Shown: one piece after another, positions 44,353 through 54,040 of the stretch
How the letters are laid out: every line of letters starts with the position of its first letter
Numbering within the stretch: the stretch's first letter is position 1
DNA from: QHWT01 sp963755695
Lineage (GTDB): Bacteria > Acidobacteriota > Vicinamibacteria > Vicinamibacterales > 2-12-FULL-66-21
Assembly (NCBI GenBank): GCA_963755695.1
Contig: CAVWLB010000009.1
Coordinates: 186,001 to 250,000, forward strand
Length of the DNA stretch: 64,000 nucleotides
Direction of reading: 5' to 3'
Translations under genes and position numbers: made by a program
Notes under the pieces: model-generated
What the model saw: only the letters and a program-made list of their open reading frames with translations
The model's database searches: none
What the model was told of the DNA's origin: nothing

Positions 44353-45882
44353 TCACACTCGACCCTGGCGTTCGATCGAGAATGCCGCCAGCGCGTCGTT
44401 CGAGCTGTATGTCGCCCGTCCTCGGTCTCGGATCTTCCAGCGCCCAATCGCGTCGACTGCACAGCAGCCCAGATACGGACCCAGCGCGTACCAGACAAGC
44501 GGACGGATTATGAATGATGCTTCCCCTCTTGCGTACAACAAGACGAATGAGATGAAGGAGGCGATCGACGCCATTCGAGCCGGGTTGCTGAGGTGATCGG
44601 CCCACAGCTGGAACTTGCAGTAGAGAAATCCAAAAACGGCCGAGACGACCGGAATGCCCGCTGATCCGAAGTTGAGATACGCCTCGGCGATGAAAGAAAA
44701 GCCCAGTCCTCCGCCGACCTTTGCCGTAGACGGCGCCACGGACCAGATAAGCCAGTCGGATGGCCTGCCGTGTGCGACTACAGGATGCACGTCCCAAAAA
44801 AAACTGGGAAAGACCGGCGTGACAGCGTACAGGTATCCGAGTCCCAGATCGAATGGCCTGGTAGACGGTACCAGTTGCAGAGTGTGCGCGAGCGTAATCA
44901 GCGACCCACCCATCTCGGAGAGAATGGCCAGGACGGGGTTGTCCATCGAGAGGTACGCGTCTCGAAAGAACTGGAACGTTAGACGATCCGCGCCACTGAC
45001 ATTGCGAACCTCGCCGAGAACGGGAAATATGATGAAGAGCACGACCGCACCGGTGGTCAGCAGGAGAGTCTTTGGCAATGGACGCACCGAGCGGTGCCAC
45101 AGCCATGCGTAAGAGACTGCCAGCATCGCCGCATGGCCTCGATCACCGAAGAACAGCTGCAGCAGCGTGTACAGTCCGACCGGCACCAGGGATACATTCC
45201 TGCCAAGGGCCCACCGCCGGCTTCCAGCCAGGAGGAACAGCGCCCCAGGACCGAGAAACGCTCCGAGGATGTTGAGTCCACTCCCCATTCCCGTGGACTG
45301 ATCCTGATACAAGGCGTAATAGCCCGACTCGTAGACGGTTGCCAGCTGGGCTTTCGCGACAAGCAAGGCGGGCATCACGGATACGAGCAGCATCGCGATG
45401 CCCACCACTCGACAGCTCCAAATGGAGGGGCCGTCGAGACGGATGCCAGAATTGGTTCGTGAATGGCCGGCCATCGTCAACATCGACAGCGCCCCGAGAT
45501 GCAGACCCGTAAGACCGGCCATCGCCATGAGGATGCACTGGACAATCACCGTCGGCGGAAAGTCTCCGTCGAGGATTCCGTGAGGATTCAGGCCTAATGC
45601 TTCCAGACACACTTGCGAGGCGTTGAACAGCACCGCGGCGAGCAGGAAAAATCCATAAGGGTCGAACGCCGAGCGGCCGACAGAACGCCACGAGTAGAAC
45701 AGCCAGATTACGAGCGCGAGGCACAGTATCGATAGCGGCCGGATCGAAGCCTCAGATGCGTCGATGACGAAGCACGCCATCCACACGAATCCAATCACCC
45801 CACTGATCAGCACATGGATGATCAGCATCAGGCGAATCCGAGTGTGGTCGACCGAGGTGTCTGGCGTCAGCCGCGTCAGCAC
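44353..45882 (-). CDS. Wzy-type O-antigen/EPS polymerase
   Basis: This 509-residue integral membrane protein has about ten to twelve transmembrane helices, for example LMLIIHVLISGVIGFVWMAC and VVGIAMLLVSVMPALLVA. A large loop contains LFFGDRGHAAMLAVSYAWLW and a second carries the periplasmic motif region GEVRNVSGADRLTFQFFRDA. The pattern fits O-antigen polysaccharide polymerases, which link repeat units on the periplasmic face. Polymerases are poorly conserved, so the call rests on topology and on position next to the flippase gene. It starts 12 bases after the Wzx frame ends and is the last gene of the first EPS block, facing the convergent glycosidase-like gene. Confidence 0.8.
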   Translation of the reverse strand: MLTRLTPDTSVDHTRIRLMLIIHVLISGVIGFVWMACFVIDASEASIRPLSILCLALVIWLFYSWRSVGRSAFDPYGFFLLAAVLFNASQVCLEALGLNPHGILDGDFPPTVIVQCILMAMAGLTGLHLGALSMLTMAGHSRTNSGIRLDGPSIWSCRVVGIAMLLVSVMPALLVAKAQLATVYESGYYALYQDQSTGMGSGLNILGAFLGPGALFLLAGSRRWALGRNVSLVPVGLYTLLQLFFGDRGHAAMLAVSYAWLWHRSVRPLPKTLLLTTGAVVLFIIFPVLGEVRNVSGADRLTFQFFRDAYLSMDNPVLAILSEMGGSLITLAHTLQLVPSTRPFDLGLGYLYAVTPVFPSFFWDVHPVVAHGRPSDWLIWSVAPSTAKVGGGLGFSFIAEAYLNFGSAGIPVVSAVFGFLYCKFQLWADHLSNPARMASIASFISFVLLYARGEASFIIRPLVWYALGPYLGCCAVDAIGRWKIRDRGRATYSSNDALAAFSIERQGRV

Positions 45883-45894
45883 AAAGGCACTCCG

Positions 45895-47323
45895 CTATCC
45901 GACGTCGCAAGGGCGGCCGCTCTGCTCGAGCGGTGCTCGTTGCACGCTAAAGCGTGGATGGCCCTCAATCCGTCCCCTGTGGTCTACCGTTACCTTCGAT
46001 GACTTATCTCCGGATTTCGCCAGGCGTCTGACTAAAAGCAAGCAGAGTGCGGTCATCTGCACAGCCGAACTAAGCAGGATGGCCCAGGCCGCGCCTCTGA
46101 GCCCGACGAGGGGAACAAGCACAACCGAAGTCCCCAGCGTCAGTGAGGCGATCAGCGCACCGAGTGGCAATTGCGGCATGAAGCACCGGGTTGCTGTCAA
46201 AGCTACACCGAGGACGGAGGCCAGACTCGCCACAGTCGCACCGCACATCAAGAGAATGAACAGTCCGCTCTGCTCCGCGTACTTGGCGGTGTAGAGAATT
46301 CGGAGCGCATCGCGTCCCACAAAGGTCGCTACAGCCAATGCCCCTGCACTCAGCAAGAGCGCGATTAGAAGCAGACGGCTCGTGAGCCGGCGAAATCCTC
46401 TCAGATCTCTTTCAGTGAACGCGAGAGCAAGCCGGCGGCTCGCCGACTGGCCCAGCGCGTTCACGATAGTTGGAGGAATCAGCGTCAAGAACGCGAGCGC
46501 CGCAAAAATACCGAGGGGGCCAGGCCCGAGCGACCGGCTGATTACGTATCCTGGAATGTTGTTGTTCAGCGTGAGCAGCAGAATCATGAGCCCAAGGGGA
46601 AGGCCGGTTCCAGCGAGCTTCGTCATTCGCCGCAATTGCCATCGCGGCCGTAGCGATGTCGAAGTCGCATCACGCGCGTGAAGCGCCTCTCCCGGCTTAG
46701 CCCGCTCCATTACGATGCGGCCGCTCGCCCGGTCGAACGACGCCAGTACCTGCTATCGAGACACCGGTCAACGCCAGCACTCCAATGAGGAGGTCGCCGG
46801 TCGCCCAGATCGATAAGGCCATCGCCAGCAGTCCAGAACTGGCACGCCAGAGCTGCGACAGCGCCGCGCGATCCATTCGCTCGTGTTGCTGACACAGGCC
46901 GCCGTAAATATCTGCAATCGCATCGACTGCCTTCAGCACGCCGACGAACAGAATGATCGACGCTGTTTCCCTGCCGAAGTGTCCAACCGCCAAAACGGCG
47001 GCCACGATGAGAATCGCGATGAGTGATCCGGCGAGCCGCAGGCCGAGATAGTCTCCGAACGAGTACTCGCCGACGGCATCGGTGACCTGCAGACTGCGAA
47101 GCTGAAGGTTGCAAAACAGAATCACCGGCGCGGTGACGGTGAGGCCCAACGCGTACTGCCCGACCATCTCTGGTGATCCGAGCTTGGCGAGAATGACGAC
47201 CGTGATCCACTGGCCTGCGGCGTAAGCCAGGTAGCCCAGCAGGGTCCACGAAAACGTCACCCGGAGAGGTATCGCCGGCGTGGAGAAGCCGTCCATGCGC
47301 CCAACCAGGTTGGGTTCATTCAT
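45895..47323 (-). pseudogene. Wzx-type polysaccharide flippase, split by a one-base insertion
   Basis: The first part (47323 to about 46745) has six hydrophobic helices and reads YAAGQWITVVILAKLGSPEM and GLTVTAPVILFCNLQLRSLQ, typical of the oligosaccharide flippase family. Its frame ends in the wrong place. Removing one base near 46743 joins it to ASFDRASGRIVMERAKPGEA, after which the second part continues with helices such as LPLGLMILLLTLNNNIPGYV and ILLMCGATVASLASVLGVAL. The repaired protein has about 475 residues, the usual length. Wzx carries lipid-linked repeat units across the inner membrane. If the break is real the EPS pathway here would be blocked, so an assembly error is likely. It overlaps the upstream glycosyltransferase gene by eight bases. 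Confidence 0.75.
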
Positions 47324-48566
47324 GGCGAGAAGGATGCGCCTTCATGCGCGCGACAGCATTTCGATGACTGGCTTCACGCGCCAGCTGAGAGCGCGCACCC
47401 GTCACGGACACGTTCTTCCACCGAAGGAGCCGCAGATACTCGGAATGCAGGGCGTCCCACAGTGCCTCCGGTCGAAACTTTGCCAACGCTCGCTGACGCG
47501 CGGCCGCACCGTGTGCAGCGCAGAGCGATTCGTCATGAAGGTATCGACGGATGGCGTCGGCGAGTGCGGTCGAATCCTTCACCGCGATGAGCGATCCGGT
47601 GACGCCGTCGACGACGGCGTCCTGGCAACCCGGCACGCGAGTGGCGATCACGGGGAGCTCCATCGCTGCTGCCTCGAGCGCCACGACTCCAAAGCCCTCA
47701 CGATACGAGGGCAGGACCACGATGTCCATGGCGGCATAGTACGGCGATACTTGACTCTGCCGGCCTGTCAGGTGAACTCGAGGGTCGGAGAACAACTCTT
47801 CGGCAATGGACGTGGGCAGCGGGTCGTGCGGCTCGCAAAATCCGACCATCAGCAAGTGAAGGTCTGGAGATTCCTTGCTCAGTTCCTTCCACGCGTTGTG
47901 AAGCTCTCTGATGCCTTTGTCTGTGACGATTCGGCCAACAAAGCCGATCACCGGCGCCTCTCGTGGAATGCCAAGACTCGTGCGGGTCGACATCCGCGCG
48001 ACCCGCCACCGCCGCGGATCGAATTCCCCGGTTGCGTCGACACCATTCGCGCTGCCATCGAGCAGCACCGTAATTTTCCGCGACCGGCACAGGCGCTCGG
48101 CGACGGCGATCTCTCGAACAGACGCGCTGACACAGAGCACGCGAGTCGCCAGAGCACACGCGGTCCGCTCGGACCACCGAAGCAGTGCGCGGCGCAACCC
48201 GGTGGCGGTCAGGCAGGGCAACCCATGAATGTGATAGATGCGGACCGGTACGTTCGCCAGCCATCCGGCGATCGTACCCAGCAGGCCTGCCTTCGGCGTG
48301 TGCGCGTGCACGATGTCTGGCCGGATTCGCCGGAAGTATCGGTACATCCGCCAGATGGACCTGAGATCCTGCAGAGGTGTGATCCGCCGCGCCATCTCCA
48401 CGCGGAACACACGCGCGCCCTCGCGTTCCCCGAACGCCTCCAGCTCTTCGCCTGGCGACGAGACGACACTTACGACACAGCCACGCCTCGTCATCTCCCG
48501 GACCTGTCCAGCAACAAACAACAGGGTCATCGGGACGGTCGTGACGTGCACCAGACTCAGGGCCAT
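47316..48566 (-). CDS. GT4-type glycosyltransferase
   Basis: The ATG at 48566 lies inside the end of the dehydratase gene (ATGGCCCTGA overlap of ten bases); the long frame to 48773 is rejected. The 416-residue product starts LVHVTTVPMTLLFVAGQVRE and has PDIVHAHTPKAGLLGTIAGW, IYHIHGLPCLTATGLRR, VIGFVGRIVTDKGIRELHNA and the donor block DIVVLPSYREGFGVVALEAA. It is a GT-B, GT4 enzyme, probably adding the second or a later sugar of the repeat unit. Close relatives act next to CapD/PglF dehydratases. Translational coupling to both neighbours shows it belongs to the first EPS block. Confidence 0.9.
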   Translation of the reverse strand: MALSLVHVTTVPMTLLFVAGQVREMTRRGCVVSVVSSPGEELEAFGEREGARVFRVEMARRITPLQDLRSIWRMYRYFRRIRPDIVHAHTPKAGLLGTIAGWLANVPVRIYHIHGLPCLTATGLRRALLRWSERTACALATRVLCVSASVREIAVAERLCRSRKITVLLDGSANGVDATGEFDPRRWRVARMSTRTSLGIPREAPVIGFVGRIVTDKGIRELHNAWKELSKESPDLHLLMVGFCEPHDPLPTSIAEELFSDPRVHLTGRQSQVSPYYAAMDIVVLPSYREGFGVVALEAAAMELPVIATRVPGCQDAVVDGVTGSLIAVKDSTALADAIRRYLHDESLCAAHGAAARQRALAKFRPEALWDALHSEYLRLLRWKNVSVTGARSQLAREASHRNAVARMKAHPSRHE

Positions 48567-50557
48567 GTCGCCGCCTGCAGCCGGCCAACGCTGGTCTCGG
48601 CAATCGCTGGATGGGTCGTGGCAACCGTTGGTTCGACCGTCGCCTCCCGAACTGGTTCGAAGGACGGAACCATGACTCGCAGTTGGTGGATCACCCCCGC
48701 CGAATCCCCCTCCATGGCCCGACGGATCAACTCGGGCACATGAAACGCGGCAAATTGCGGATCGATCGCGCACTCACGCGACAGCCGCATGACCCGGGAC
48801 ACGCCGGTGGCTTCTACCGTCTCAGAGGCTCCAACCAACTCCTCGTAAAGCTTCTCGCCGGGGCGAAGCCCCACGAAACTGATCTTGATGTCTCGGTCAG
48901 GGACGCAGCCGGCCAGACGGATGACACTGCGAGCCAAATCGATCAGTTTGATCTGTTCTCCCATGTCGAGGACGTAGGTCATACCGGACTCGCCTAACGC
49001 GCCTGCGTGCAAGACGAGCTGGACGGCTTCCGGAATCAACATGAAATACCGGCGCATGTCGGGATGGGTGACGGTGACAGGTCCTCCAGCCTTGATCTGC
49101 GAGAGGAATCTCAAAAGCACGCTGCCGTTGCTTCCGAGCACGTTTCCAAATCGAACGGTCGCAAATCGCGTGGCGCTCTGCGTGCTCATCTCCTGGAGGA
49201 TCAACTCGGCGACACGTTTGGTCGCGCCCATCACGCTGGACGGATTGACTGCTTTGTCGGTCGAAATGAGGATGAATCGCTCGACACTCCAAAGGTCCGC
49301 TGCCTCTACGAGGGTCATGGTGCCGATCACGTTGTTCTTCACGGCCTCGCAGGGGTGATGCTCCATGAGTGGGACGTGCTTGTGGGCGGCGGCATGAAAC
49401 ACGAGCTCCGGACGATGATCCGACATCACCTGATTTACCCGCCCGAAGTCCGTGACGTCCCCTATCACCGGCACGGGCCGGACATGAAGCGTACTGAACC
49501 TGTCCAGCAGCTCGTTGGTAAGGTCATGCAAGCTGTTCTCGTAACGCTCGAAGAGTATGAGGGAGGAGGGGTTCGCCGCGGCGATCTGCCGCGACAACTC
49601 CGCCCCAATCGACCCTCCTGCGCCGGTGACCAGCACGCGGCGGCCGGAGATGAGCCGTCCAATGAGTTCCGGATCGAGATCGAGCGGCGCTCGCGGCAGC
49701 AAGTCGGCGATGGTCAGGTCGCGGATCTGGTTCACGGCCACCCGACCACCGATGATGTCGCGCAGGCTCGGCAATGTGGTGATCGGAATCTTGAACGGCT
49801 GCAGCGAGCGCACCACCGCCTGGATCGCCGAGGGCGGGGCGCTCGGCATGGCCACCAGCACTTCGTGCGGTTCCGTGGCCTCGATGATTCTCGGAAGCGC
49901 CGCACGATCTCCAAGCACCGGCACCCGGTGGATGCGTTGGCCCAGCTTCGATGGATCATCGTCGACAAAGCCGAGCGGCTCGTACCCGTCCTGGCAACCG
50001 CGCATCTCCCGAACGATCATCTCGCCCGCATCCCCGGCGCCATAGATGATGATCCGCTTGTGCCCTTTCTTGCGCCGAAGCAACCGTGCGACTCGTGGGA
50101 GCAGGCGCACACTGCACAAGCCCAGAACGAGCAGCACCGAATCGATGATGAGCACCGACCGTGAGTAGGACAGTCGCAGAATCACGTCGACGATCACGTA
50201 AAAGACGCCGGTGCTCACGCCCACGGCAGCGACGATGTTGCAGAACTCAAAGGGATCCGCGTACTGCCACAGGCCTGCAAAGAGGCGGAACGGGGCAAAG
50301 GCCGCAGCACGGATCGCCACGAGCCAGAAGATCGTGTTCAGGAAAATCGTCCAGTGGACCGGGGGAATCTCCCCGTCGAACCGCAACCAGAAAGCTGCGT
50401 AGCTCGATGCAGCCACGATCCCGAGCTGAAGGGCATTCAGGAGTAACCGATGATAGTCAACCATCAGGCGCCGGACGGGCCGCCTGATAGCCAATGTAAT
50501 CGAGCCGAGGTCCGCTCCGGCTCGTCGGCGAAAGTCAATAATCCTGGATTGGGACAT
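48557..50557 (-). CDS. CapD/PglF-type nucleotide-sugar 4,6-dehydratase, membrane-bound
   Basis: I start at the ATG at 50557 (666 residues); the frame to 50998 lacks a site. Four transmembrane helices lie at the N-terminus (for example LLLNALQLGIVAASSYAAFW). A first Rossmann region has IIIYGAGDAGEMIVREM. The catalytic SDR domain starts RRVLVTGAGGSIGAELSRQI, and the active-site block FILISTDKAVNPSSVMGATK has the Met-x3-Lys of this class instead of Tyr-x3-Lys. GLRPGEKLYEELV is the conserved end. Such enzymes convert UDP-GlcNAc to the 4-keto-6-deoxy sugar, the substrate of DegT-type aminotransferases, one of which lies at 38812. It precedes the glycosyltransferase with a ten-base overlap. Confidence 0.92.
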   Translation of the reverse strand: MSQSRIIDFRRRAGADLGSITLAIRRPVRRLMVDYHRLLLNALQLGIVAASSYAAFWLRFDGEIPPVHWTIFLNTIFWLVAIRAAAFAPFRLFAGLWQYADPFEFCNIVAAVGVSTGVFYVIVDVILRLSYSRSVLIIDSVLLVLGLCSVRLLPRVARLLRRKKGHKRIIIYGAGDAGEMIVREMRGCQDGYEPLGFVDDDPSKLGQRIHRVPVLGDRAALPRIIEATEPHEVLVAMPSAPPSAIQAVVRSLQPFKIPITTLPSLRDIIGGRVAVNQIRDLTIADLLPRAPLDLDPELIGRLISGRRVLVTGAGGSIGAELSRQIAAANPSSLILFERYENSLHDLTNELLDRFSTLHVRPVPVIGDVTDFGRVNQVMSDHRPELVFHAAAHKHVPLMEHHPCEAVKNNVIGTMTLVEAADLWSVERFILISTDKAVNPSSVMGATKRVAELILQEMSTQSATRFATVRFGNVLGSNGSVLLRFLSQIKAGGPVTVTHPDMRRYFMLIPEAVQLVLHAGALGESGMTYVLDMGEQIKLIDLARSVIRLAGCVPDRDIKISFVGLRPGEKLYEELVGASETVEATGVSRVMRLSRECAIDPQFAAFHVPELIRRAMEGDSAGVIHQLRVMVPSFEPVREATVEPTVATTHPAIAETSVGRLQAATWP

Positions 50558-50676
50558 ACGACGACTGGTTCTGGGCTGGTGCGTTTTGAAACCTGACCGA
50601 GGCTCCCGCGCACGGGTGGAGCCAGCGGCCGCCTCTTGTCGGAAGATCTTCCGGAGTGGGTTCGAGCCGTCGGGGC

Positions 50677-51534
50677 TCAGAGCTTGCGGTAAACGGCCTC
50701 TGGTATCGGGAACGTGCGGTCGGCGAGCACCGCGCCGAGGACCCTCGCGCCAGCTTCGTTCAGATTCGCAACGGTTCTTCGGGCGACCTCCCGCCGGGTC
50801 GCGTTCGCCGACAGAATGATCACCACCCCATCGACGAGCGCGCCGATGACGGCTGCGTCGCGGTGGTCGCTGGCCGCCGCGGTATCCACCACGAGGTAGT
50901 CGAACATCGCGAGCAGTTCCTGGAAGCGCGGTCGAAGTTGCTCGGCATTGAGCCCCGGAAGGGCGTCGTCGCCTCGCATCCCAGCCGGGAGCAGCCACAG
51001 GTTCGAAGCAAGGCTGGTCAGAGCCTGCCTGAGGTCGCCACCTTCGAGCATGACTTCGGACAAGCCACGCTGGGCCGTGGCGTGAAATAGCGCCTGCAGT
51101 GATGGTGAGCGGAGATTCGCTTCAACCAGGCAGACCGTCCCGCTCGTTTCGTTGGCGAGTGCCTCCGCAACGGCAGCGCTGACGGGTGCGGACTGGCTCT
51201 CGGAACATGCCGCCGAGAACAGGACGGCGCGTGGCCGAAGCTCAGTCGACCCCGGCGCATACAGGCGCGCCACGAGAGCTGATGCTTCCTCGCGGGATAT
51301 CGATGATGTCTCGAGCAGCGCGCGGGTGCGTACTTGCGGAATCGCCGCTGGCCGCATCTGGGTCGTCGGCGAAATTCTCACGATGTCGGCGCCCGTTGGC
51401 GAATCGCTGAGATCCCACGGCACTTCCGCGGTTTCCTGCACCTCGACGATATCGCGCACCAACGGACGCTCTGTAGTATCGGACCGTAGAACGTCTGCCG
51501 CGGCTCTGCGAAAGGCGTCCGCCAGGCGACTCAT
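50677..51534 (-). CDS. CpsD-like (BY-kinase-like) protein without a Walker A motif
   Basis: The ATG at 51534 overlaps the ATPase stop (ATGA), giving 285 residues. The fold of a bacterial tyrosine kinase/ParA-like ATPase is visible in LVEANLRSPSLQALFHAT (the Walker A' position, usually a VDxDLRxP pattern) and FDYLVVDTAAASDHRDAAVI (Walker B). However, the P-loop position reads VLFSAACSESQSAPVSAAVA, with no GxGKT/S lysine. It also lacks the usual C-terminal Tyr cluster; only one Tyr remains (EAVYRKL). It may not bind ATP in the normal way and could act as a structural or regulatory partner of Wzz. It lies between the ExeA-like ATPase and the dehydratase in the EPS block. Confidence 0.75.
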   Translation of the reverse strand: MSRLADAFRRAAADVLRSDTTERPLVRDIVEVQETAEVPWDLSDSPTGADIVRISPTTQMRPAAIPQVRTRALLETSSISREEASALVARLYAPGSTELRPRAVLFSAACSESQSAPVSAAVAEALANETSGTVCLVEANLRSPSLQALFHATAQRGLSEVMLEGGDLRQALTSLASNLWLLPAGMRGDDALPGLNAEQLRPRFQELLAMFDYLVVDTAAASDHRDAAVIGALVDGVVIILSANATRREVARRTVANLNEAGARVLGAVLADRTFPIPEAVYRKL

Positions 51535-52520
51535 CGACGACCCCATCGTAGGTAGGGAAACGAGGGGAACCGTCCGCCTGATGGTGTGCGGCTATCGTCG
51601 ACAGGCTGAGGGCCCACAGAACCCGGAAGTCGAAACATCGTGCTCTTCGGCATCGCCTCGACCTGCATGCGGGACCGTACCGTCGAGTCCTGCCGGGGCT
51701 GCAGGTCGAGATCGCCGCAAACTTCCCGCACAATCTTCAAGCCGACGGGACGGTGTCCGGCAGCATAGCCGGTCAGCAGCGCATTCTCGCAGATCACGTT
51801 GATGGTTCTCGGAACGCCTCCCGATTGCTCGTGGATCGCCATTACGGCTTCACGAGAGAACGCGCTTCCGGGAGCCCCTCCCGCAACGCTGATGCGGTGC
51901 GCGATGTAGGTCGCAGTCTCGTTCAAGTCGAGCGGATCCAAACGGCAGCGAAGTCCCACGCGCTGCTTCAACTGCCGCAATCCTGGTTCGTTGAGTCGAT
52001 CGGCGAGCGCCGGCTGGCCCGCCAGCACGACCCGCAGGAGCTTCTGTGTTTCCAATTCGATGTTGGCCAGCAATCGCACTTCCTCGAGCAGCTCGTCGGA
52101 AAGGCTCTGGGCTTCGTCTATCACCAGCACTCTTGGAATTTCCAAGGCTGGATGCTGTAACTCGCGGATGAGCGCCTGTTCCAGCTCCCGGAGGAACACG
52201 GCCTTCGACCGGGCGGCCGTCGAGCTCAGATGAAATCCGTCAGCGAGGCAATCGTAGAACTCGTAGCGGTTCAGGGCGGGATTGGTGAGCAACACGAAGC
52301 GCGCCTGCGCCAGCGGGTGCTTGGAGGCGAGCACCCTACGCAACAGGGTTGTCTTGCCGGTGCCCGCATCCCCGATCAGCAGCGTGATCCCGGTGCCCAC
52401 CGATGTTCCGTACTCGAGGTGCGCAAGCGCCTCCCGGTGCTTGGCTGTGAGCAGCAGGAACTTGAGATCCGATGTGAGATCGAACGGATGCTCGGTGAGC
52501 CCATAGAAGGAGTGATACAT
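51531..52520 (-). CDS. ExeA-like AAA ATPase of the PEP-CTERM/EPS type
   Basis: The 329-residue product begins MYHSFYGLTEHPFDLTSDLK, the start typical of ExeA/TIGR03015-like ATPases found in exosortase-linked EPS loci. Walker A is LLIGDAGTGKTTLLRRVLAS, Walker B is RVLVIDEAQSLSDELLEEVR, and RQLKQRVGLRCRLDPLD is the conserved arginine region. The C-terminal 60 or so residues are variable and Pro/Arg-rich. It is thought to power or regulate envelope transport of the polymer; the direct function is unproven. It ends four bases into the CpsD-like gene and starts six bases after the Wzz gene ends, so it is in one operon with them. Confidence 0.9.
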   Translation of the reverse strand: MYHSFYGLTEHPFDLTSDLKFLLLTAKHREALAHLEYGTSVGTGITLLIGDAGTGKTTLLRRVLASKHPLAQARFVLLTNPALNRYEFYDCLADGFHLSSTAARSKAVFLRELEQALIRELQHPALEIPRVLVIDEAQSLSDELLEEVRLLANIELETQKLLRVVLAGQPALADRLNEPGLRQLKQRVGLRCRLDPLDLNETATYIAHRISVAGGAPGSAFSREAVMAIHEQSGGVPRTINVICENALLTGYAAGHRPVGLKIVREVCGDLDLQPRQDSTVRSRMQVEAMPKSTMFRLPGSVGPQPVDDSRTPSGGRFPSFPYLRWGRR

Positions 52521-52526
52521 GGAAGG

Positions 52527-53984
52527 TCAGCGGCGCGCAGAAAGACTTGCCAGGACCGGCACGCCAAGGGTGTCTTCAACGTCCTCCGGGCTCTGCACGT
52601 ACGGGCTGATGTACGCGAGCAGGAAAGCGACTGCCAACCCCATGATTGCCGATAGAACGGCGCCGATCGCAAGAATCAAGACACGACCGTTGCTCGCCGG
52701 GGACGTCGGCACTGTCGGCGGCTCGGCAACGACGACATTCGCAATCCGGGTTCGATCCAACGCATCCGAAATTCGCGCCTCTTCCTGCTTCTTCTTGTAC
52801 AGGAGGTAGTTTTCTTCAGCCGTCTTCATCGACCGCCTGAGGTCTTGCTGGACCGCCGCCTTGGCGTCCAGCTGGCTGGCCTTCTCGCGGAACAGCCGCA
52901 CCGATTGCCCGATGGCGGCGAGCCGCGCGAGAGCGGCGGAGCGCTCGGTTCTGACCCTTACGAGCTCGCTGCGCAGCCATTGGTGCGTGGGATTCTGATC
53001 GGTCGTTTCCTCGGTCAGTGGTGACTGCGCTGTACGTGCGAGGGCCTCGCGCGCTTGCGCGAGCTGCCCCTCTGTCTCCACTACCGGTGGATACGTGGGA
53101 GTGAACTTGCGCAACAGGTCCTCCCGCTTCGTCTCGAGGGTCAGGACGCGGGACTTCAACTCAGTCATCAGGGCGCCGTTGTCTGTCGTGCGGATTTGCG
53201 TCGTCTGACGGGCCGGTGTGGCGGCCTCTTGCTGCTCGAGATCCGTGATTCGGCGGTTTGCCTCGGCGACCTGCGCCTGCGTCTGCTGCAGGGCGGACTC
53301 GAACTCCGAGAGTTGGCGCAAGGTGGAGTCCTTTTCGCTGTCGGCGGAAACGACCTGCTCGCGCTCGCCGTACTCTTTGAGCTCGGTCTCCGCTGCCTCC
53401 ATCTCGGACCGGAAGTGTTCCGCCTGATCTTTGAAGAACTGATAGGCTCCCGGCGGCCGATGCAGCGCCAGGTGCTTCTCGAGATACAGGCGTGCGAGCT
53501 GATCGAGGACTTTGGCGGCACGATTGGGATCTGGCGACGTGTAGACGACCTGTATTAGGGTCGTTCTCCTCACCGGGTTGATTCGCAGCGACTTCTGCAG
53601 CGCGGCCTGTGCCTTGGCCGCTTCGGCAGGCTGGTTGTCGCCGGCGGCAACCAGCCCTGCCGACGAGGCCACTTGAGACAGCAGGTCGCGACCCCGCAAG
53701 ACCTCGACCTCCGAGTTCAGTTCGTCCTCGCTCACCTCGCCGCGGCTCTGGGCGACGGCGTTGGGATCCGCGCTGACAATGGTTTCGGCGCGCTCCCGCT
53801 TCACGAGAAACTTCATCTCGGATTCGTACTGCTTCGGCGTGAGCAGCACCAGCAGAATGGTACAGGCCATCACGCAGGTCGCCGTGAGAAGGGCAGAACG
53901 TTTGTACCGGAAGACTGGCGTGACCAGATCGCGCAACGTCGGCAGTCGAAGGGACTGCTCCGGATCGGTGTGCGTATTCGTCAT
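52527..53984 (-). CDS. Wzz/GumC-type polysaccharide chain-length protein
   Basis: The 485-residue product has the two transmembrane helices of polysaccharide copolymerases near its ends: ALLTATCVMACTILLVLLTP (about 31-50) and GRVLILAIGAVLSAIMGLAV near the C-terminus, followed by PEDVEDTLGVPVLASL. Between them is a long periplasmic coiled coil (for example FESALQQTQAQVAEANRRIT). The Wzz signature after helix 1 is YESEMKFLVKRERAE. It sets polymer length and links the inner-membrane machinery to the Wza export channel. It is followed directly by the ExeA-like and CpsD-like genes, the usual kinase partners. No kinase domain is fused to it. Confidence 0.92.
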   Translation of the reverse strand: MTNTHTDPEQSLRLPTLRDLVTPVFRYKRSALLTATCVMACTILLVLLTPKQYESEMKFLVKRERAETIVSADPNAVAQSRGEVSEDELNSEVEVLRGRDLLSQVASSAGLVAAGDNQPAEAAKAQAALQKSLRINPVRRTTLIQVVYTSPDPNRAAKVLDQLARLYLEKHLALHRPPGAYQFFKDQAEHFRSEMEAAETELKEYGEREQVVSADSEKDSTLRQLSEFESALQQTQAQVAEANRRITDLEQQEAATPARQTTQIRTTDNGALMTELKSRVLTLETKREDLLRKFTPTYPPVVETEGQLAQAREALARTAQSPLTEETTDQNPTHQWLRSELVRVRTERSAALARLAAIGQSVRLFREKASQLDAKAAVQQDLRRSMKTAEENYLLYKKKQEEARISDALDRTRIANVVVAEPPTVPTSPASNGRVLILAIGAVLSAIMGLAVAFLLAYISPYVQSPEDVEDTLGVPVLASLSARR

Positions 53985-54040
53985 GTTTGTTCCAGCCTGT
54001 TGAGGCGTTTAAGAACTTGCGATGAGTGCCGGCGGTGGTC

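Noticed and set aside
49007..50164. Long plus-strand ORF of 385 codons
   Set aside because: It lies fully antisense to the CapD/PglF-type dehydratase, whose motifs are intact. Its product is Arg/His/Asp-rich without any family motif.
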